From contig DYSU01000023.1 of assembly GCA_020726335.1 (NCBI GenBank), forward strand, positions 1-35,901: 35,901 nucleotides of DNA, read 5' to 3'. Positions 32,603 through 35,901 of this stretch are shown here, piece by piece. The stretch comes from Thiomargarita sp. (GTDB taxonomy: Bacteria; Pseudomonadota; Gammaproteobacteria; Beggiatoales; Beggiatoaceae). Under the pieces are notes generated by a model. That model saw only the letters and a program-made list of their open reading frames with translations, was not told where the DNA came from and did not search any database. The stretch's first letter is position 1, and each line of letters begins with the position of its first letter. Both the position numbers and the translations under genes were made by a program.

Positions 32603-35488
32603 ATGAAATTAAGCCACACCCTGCTGACCAGTTTATTGGGTTTTTATGCCTTAAACTGCCAAGCCATTGATTACCAAATTAATTTAACCATAAGCCCCGA
32701 AAAATCCCAATTGACCGCCGTGGCCCACATCAGCGCGCCCAATCTTGACGACATCACCTTGGATTTAACCGATTTAACCGCAGTCCAGATTGCAGGCAAA
32801 CCCCTATTATCTGATCACATCAAAGTGGCCTTGCCCGTTGAAATTCACTATCAAATCAATAACAAAGATTTAATCAACCCGACAAACGTGGTGTTATTGG
32901 ACAACTGGTATCCACAGCCACAAGGTTTGGCACACTATCAATTAACCGCCAACTTACCCGCTGATTTTAAAGCAATTTCTGAAGCCGATAACAGCACAGT
33001 TCAAGCACAAAACCAACGCAAAACCCACGTTTTCCATTTTGACCATCCGCTTGACCACCTGACCTTTATCGCCTCCAATCAATACCAAGTGGAACAGCAA
33101 AACCACAACAATATCCGCCTGCACAGTTATTTTTTGCCCGACAACGCACCCTTGGCCAAAACCTATCTGCAACGCAGCATCGACTATTTACGGCTTTATG
33201 AACAACAACTGGGCGCATACCCTTATCAACAACTGAATCTCGTCGAAACCCCACTGCCTGCGGGTTCTTCCATGCCAACCTATACTTTATTGGGCAGTAA
33301 AGTGATTCGCCTGCCGTTTATTCTGGACAACACCATTTTAGACACCTCATTGGGGCATGAAATTTTGCATCAATGGCTGGGCAACAGCGTCTACATTGAC
33401 CACTCACAAGGCAACTGGGCAGAAGGCTTGACCAATTACTTGGCCGAACACTTTTTTGCCGCCCAACGACAACAAGACGCGGCCTATCGCCAACAAATCA
33501 TGGCCGATTACCAAGCCTATGTCCATCAACCAATGGCGGTCAAAGACTTTCGCCAACGGCAAAACAAAGCACAAAGCGCGGTGGGCTATGGCAAAGTGGC
33601 CATGATATTTCACCAACTCAAACAACGTTACGGCGAAAAACAATTTCTCCAAACCCTGCGCCAGCTCATACAAAAAAACACAGGGAAAAAACTCAATTGG
33701 CAACAAATTCAACAACAATTTGAACAAGATACAGGCGATAATTTAAGTGGCTATTTTCAACCATGGCTCAACGGCCAAGACATCCCCAACCTACAAGCGA
33801 CAGCCGTCAAAATCAACGTTCAACGCGGCCAAATCCATGCTCAATTTGAACTGCGCCAAGACAACGACACACTTTACCCCCTGTCCGTGCCGCTGACGAT
33901 TCACACCGATGGCGGCATTATCCAAAAAACCTTACAAATAACCCAGAAAAAACAAACGGTTGACCTCATTTTACCCGCACGCCCCCATCACATGGTATTG
34001 GATGAAAATTATGACCTCATGCGCCAGCTCAGCCCCGCCGAAACGCCATTGAGCCTAAACCGTCTATTGGGTGATGATGCCGTACTGGCCGTGGTTGAAC
34101 CTGCGCAACGTGCTGATTATCAAGCCATAATCAATGCTTTAACGCCCAACGCCACCCTTGTCAGCCCCGATAAAATCACCTTTGCCCAAATGCAAAAACA
34201 CAGTTTACTGCTGTTGGGCAAAAATTCCCTTCTAAAACAACTGTTTGCCCACGAAAACCACCGTGGCCTGTGGTTACAAGTCAATGCCAACCCCTATAAT
34301 GACAAAAAAATCATCGTATTAGCCCAAACTGACAGCCCCACACAAACCCAAGCCGCACAACGCAAACTCAGCCATTACGGCCCCTATCAAACCCTGCAAT
34401 TTAACCAAGGCCAATTGGTGCAAAAACAAAAACCCCAACCCCAACGCGGCCTCTTAATATTTGAACAAACGCAAAACCATGTATTACAACCACAAAAAAC
34501 CCAAACCATCAGCCAACTGATCAAACAACTGCAAAATCAACAAATCATCTACATCGGCGAACAACACGACCAAATGGCGCACCACCTCAACCAATTGGCC
34601 ATCATCCAAGGCTTGGCCCAAACGGGAAAAAAAATCGCCGTCGCCATGGAAATGTTCCAACGCCCCTACCAAACGGCGATTGACGACTATATAAGCGGCA
34701 AAACCGATGAAGCCCAATTTCTCAAACAAACACAATACTTTGACCGCTGGCGATACGATTACAACCTATACAAACCCATCATTGACCATATAAAACAACA
34801 ACATATACCCCTGTTAGCCCTCAACATTGCAGGCGACATCAACCGCAAAATCGCCCACCAAGGCATCGCCGCCCTAACCCAAGCCGAACAACACCACCTG
34901 CCGCGCCAGCTTGACTTCAGCAACCGCCGCTACCAAAGCGACTTATTTGAAATCTATCAACAACATAAAAGCAAAAACCCCTTTGCCTACTTTCTCCAAG
35001 TGCAAACCGTTTGGGACGAAATCATGGCGCAAACCGTGGTTGACCACCAAAAACAACACCCCGACACCACCCTCATCGTATTGGCGGGCAACGGCCATTT
35101 ACAACAACGTTACGGCATCGTCAACCGCGTACAACGCCAATTGCCCGAAGTGCGCCAACAAACCATACTCCAAGATGAAGACATCAGCCCCAACCGCGCC
35201 GACCACGTCATTTTCAGCCAACCGATTGAATTTTCAGAAGAAATCAAACTGGGCGTTTATCTTAATGAAGAAAATCAACAACTTAAAGTTAAACAAATCA
35301 ACCCCCAGAGCTTGGCCGCCAAAATCGGCATCCAACAGGGCGACATCCTGTTGCAACTCAACCAACAGCCGTTGACCTCTGTGGCGGATTTAAAAGGGGC
35401 GTTATACCACCAGCCAACGGCCAAACCCCTACAAATAATGTGGAAACGCAAAAACAAAAAAATGCAAAAAACAGTGAAAATACCCTAA
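32603..35488 (+). CDS. Secreted M1-like metallopeptidase - ChaN - PDZ fusion protein
   Basis: 961 aa. Signal peptide (about 1-21). An M1-type N-terminal beta domain is followed by a gluzincin core with HEILH (252-256) and a probable third zinc ligand Glu274 in NWAEG. No GAMEN exopeptidase motif is seen; AGSSMPTYTLLG occupies that region. Residues about 615-860 are a ChaN (DUF399) domain: IIYIGEQHDQMAHH, VAMEMFQRPYQ, FDRWRYDY, VLAGNGHLQQRYGI. ChaN in Campylobacter is a heme-binding iron-uptake lipoprotein. Residues about 880-958 form a PDZ domain (AAKIGIQQGDILLQLN). The combined protein could bind and degrade exported hemoproteins or peptides, but that is inference. Leucine codon use (more CTG/CTC/CTA) and a C-rich strand differ from neighbours. 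Confidence 0.82.
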   Translation: MKLSHTLLTSLLGFYALNCQAIDYQINLTISPEKSQLTAVAHISAPNLDDITLDLTDLTAVQIAGKPLLSDHIKVALPVEIHYQINNKDLINPTNVVLLDNWYPQPQGLAHYQLTANLPADFKAISEADNSTVQAQNQRKTHVFHFDHPLDHLTFIASNQYQVEQQNHNNIRLHSYFLPDNAPLAKTYLQRSIDYLRLYEQQLGAYPYQQLNLVETPLPAGSSMPTYTLLGSKVIRLPFILDNTILDTSLGHEILHQWLGNSVYIDHSQGNWAEGLTNYLAEHFFAAQRQQDAAYRQQIMADYQAYVHQPMAVKDFRQRQNKAQSAVGYGKVAMIFHQLKQRYGEKQFLQTLRQLIQKNTGKKLNWQQIQQQFEQDTGDNLSGYFQPWLNGQDIPNLQATAVKINVQRGQIHAQFELRQDNDTLYPLSVPLTIHTDGGIIQKTLQITQKKQTVDLILPARPHHMVLDENYDLMRQLSPAETPLSLNRLLGDDAVLAVVEPAQRADYQAIINALTPNATLVSPDKITFAQMQKHSLLLLGKNSLLKQLFAHENHRGLWLQVNANPYNDKKIIVLAQTDSPTQTQAAQRKLSHYGPYQTLQFNQGQLVQKQKPQPQRGLLIFEQTQNHVLQPQKTQTISQLIKQLQNQQIIYIGEQHDQMAHHLNQLAIIQGLAQTGKKIAVAMEMFQRPYQTAIDDYISGKTDEAQFLKQTQYFDRWRYDYNLYKPIIDHIKQQHIPLLALNIAGDINRKIAHQGIAALTQAEQHHLPRQLDFSNRRYQSDLFEIYQQHKSKNPFAYFLQVQTVWDEIMAQTVVDHQKQHPDTTLIVLAGNGHLQQRYGIVNRVQRQLPEVRQQTILQDEDISPNRADHVIFSQPIEFSEEIKLGVYLNEENQQLKVKQINPQSLAAKIGIQQGDILLQLNQQPLTSVADLKGALYHQPTAKPLQIMWKRKNKKMQKTVKIP

Positions 35489-35662
35489 AAACCCTGAAAA
35501 ATCAATGTGTTCGGTAGATGGCCTACTGATTCAGTCCAGTTTATCGTAACTTATTGAAAAATAAGGAAACGTTCTTGAGCAAAAAAGGCAAAAAAGCATG
35601 ATTTTCTCGGTAGAAAAAAAAGGCTTGACTTTTACCAGAAAAATCAGCAGAATGCGCTTGCA
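35489..35662 (+). promoter_or_regulatory. CRISPR leader with candidate promoter
   Basis: A-rich gene-free stretch directly before the first repeat. TTGACT (35625-35630), 17 nt, CAGAAT (35648-35653) gives transcription starting near 35660, at the edge of the first repeat (35663). Because the repeats end in ATGAACC on this strand, as in type I-E arrays read 5' to 3', this side is the leader. Confidence 0.6.
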
Positions 35663-35901
35663 GTATTCCCCACACACGTGGGGATGAACCGACGCGCAAC
35701 AAACCCATTGCCGCTTCCCGAACGTATTCCCCACACACGTGGGGATGAACCGTACGGCCCGTTGTAGAGTCCCAGCGGGACTGAGTATTCCCCACACACG
35801 TGGGGATGAACCGCGCAAAACTTCCAGCCATGCTTTTGTTGAAAAGTATTCCCCACACACGTGGGGATGAACCATCTCCATCGAAGACCGAGACAGCGGC
35901 T
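35663..35901 (+). CRISPR. Type I-E-like CRISPR array, leader end (4 repeats, truncated by window)
   Basis: Four repeats start at 35663, 35724, 35785 and 35846, an exact 61-bp period. The repeat begins GTATTCCCCAC and ends GTGGGGATGAACC; the CCCCAC/GTGGGG arms form the crRNA stem and the 28 core bases are identical in all four. The 29th base is G after repeats 1-3 and A after repeat 4. Spacers of 32 nt: 35692-35723, 35753-35784, 35814-35845, plus a cut spacer from 35875. Length, stem and the ATGAACC(G) handle are type I-E (Escherichia-like). No cas gene lies in the window. Confidence 0.97.

Noticed and set aside
35547-35559. IHF-like site in the CRISPR leader (one mismatch, minus strand)
   Set aside because: It lies about 104 bp from the first repeat, much farther than the IHF site in the Escherichia coli leader, and such a loose motif is frequent in A-rich DNA.
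35531-35881. Minus-strand reading frames rich in repeated HPHVCGEY / SPRVWGI motifs
   Set aside because: They are translations of the CRISPR repeats in different frames, a well-known annotation artefact, not proteins.

Overview
The window looks like the chromosome of a sulfur-oxidising gammaproteobacterium. The strongest evidence is a complete dsrABEFHCMKLJOP cluster in the order known from Allochromatium vinosum. It includes the oxidation-type markers DsrEFH and DsrL. Supporting evidence is a FimX-like c-di-GMP protein, RapZ, a CcoI/FixI-type copper ATPase, moderate GC and a strong preference for TTG leucine codons. A Thiothrix/Beggiatoa-like relative is my best guess, but the genus cannot be fixed from the sequence.

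Layout. 184-2683 (minus): argS (TTG start) followed by an FtsN-like SPOR protein. 2823-5335 (plus): a soluble hybrid histidine kinase whose stop overlaps the start of rapZ. 5441-6892: gcvPB with its own promoter. 6935-9421 (minus): CcoI-like P-type ATPase. 9774-20647: the dsr operon. DsrAB is the siroheme sulfite reductase, DsrEFH relays sulfur to DsrC, DsrMKJOP is the membrane redox complex that handles DsrC, and DsrL is the NAD(P)H-linked partner of DsrAB. dsrN, dsrR and dsrS are not downstream; aroC follows dsrP after 46 bp. dsrC is bracketed by terminator-like hairpins. 21876-22622: AlkC/AlkD-like DNA alkylation repair protein. 22670-24562 (minus): htpG. 24737-26209: DUF945 (YdgA) protein. 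26219-28729 (minus): large secreted beta-propeller protein with a duplicated cysteine module at its C-terminus. 28853-32093: an unrecognised secreted helical protein followed by a FimX-like REC-PAS-GGDEF-EAL protein. 32148-32357 (minus): cold-shock protein with a structured leader and a clear terminator. 32603-35488: an unusual secreted fusion of an M1-like metallopeptidase, a ChaN domain and a PDZ domain. 35663 to the window end: the leader-proximal part of a type I-E CRISPR array.

No rRNA, tRNA, insertion sequence or prophage gene was seen. No cas gene lies to the left of the array; any cas genes would be beyond the right edge. The least conventional items are the M1-ChaN-PDZ fusion, the histidine kinase-rapZ coupling, the unknown secreted protein paired with FimX, the repeated Cys module in the beta-propeller protein, and the RNA structures around dsrC.
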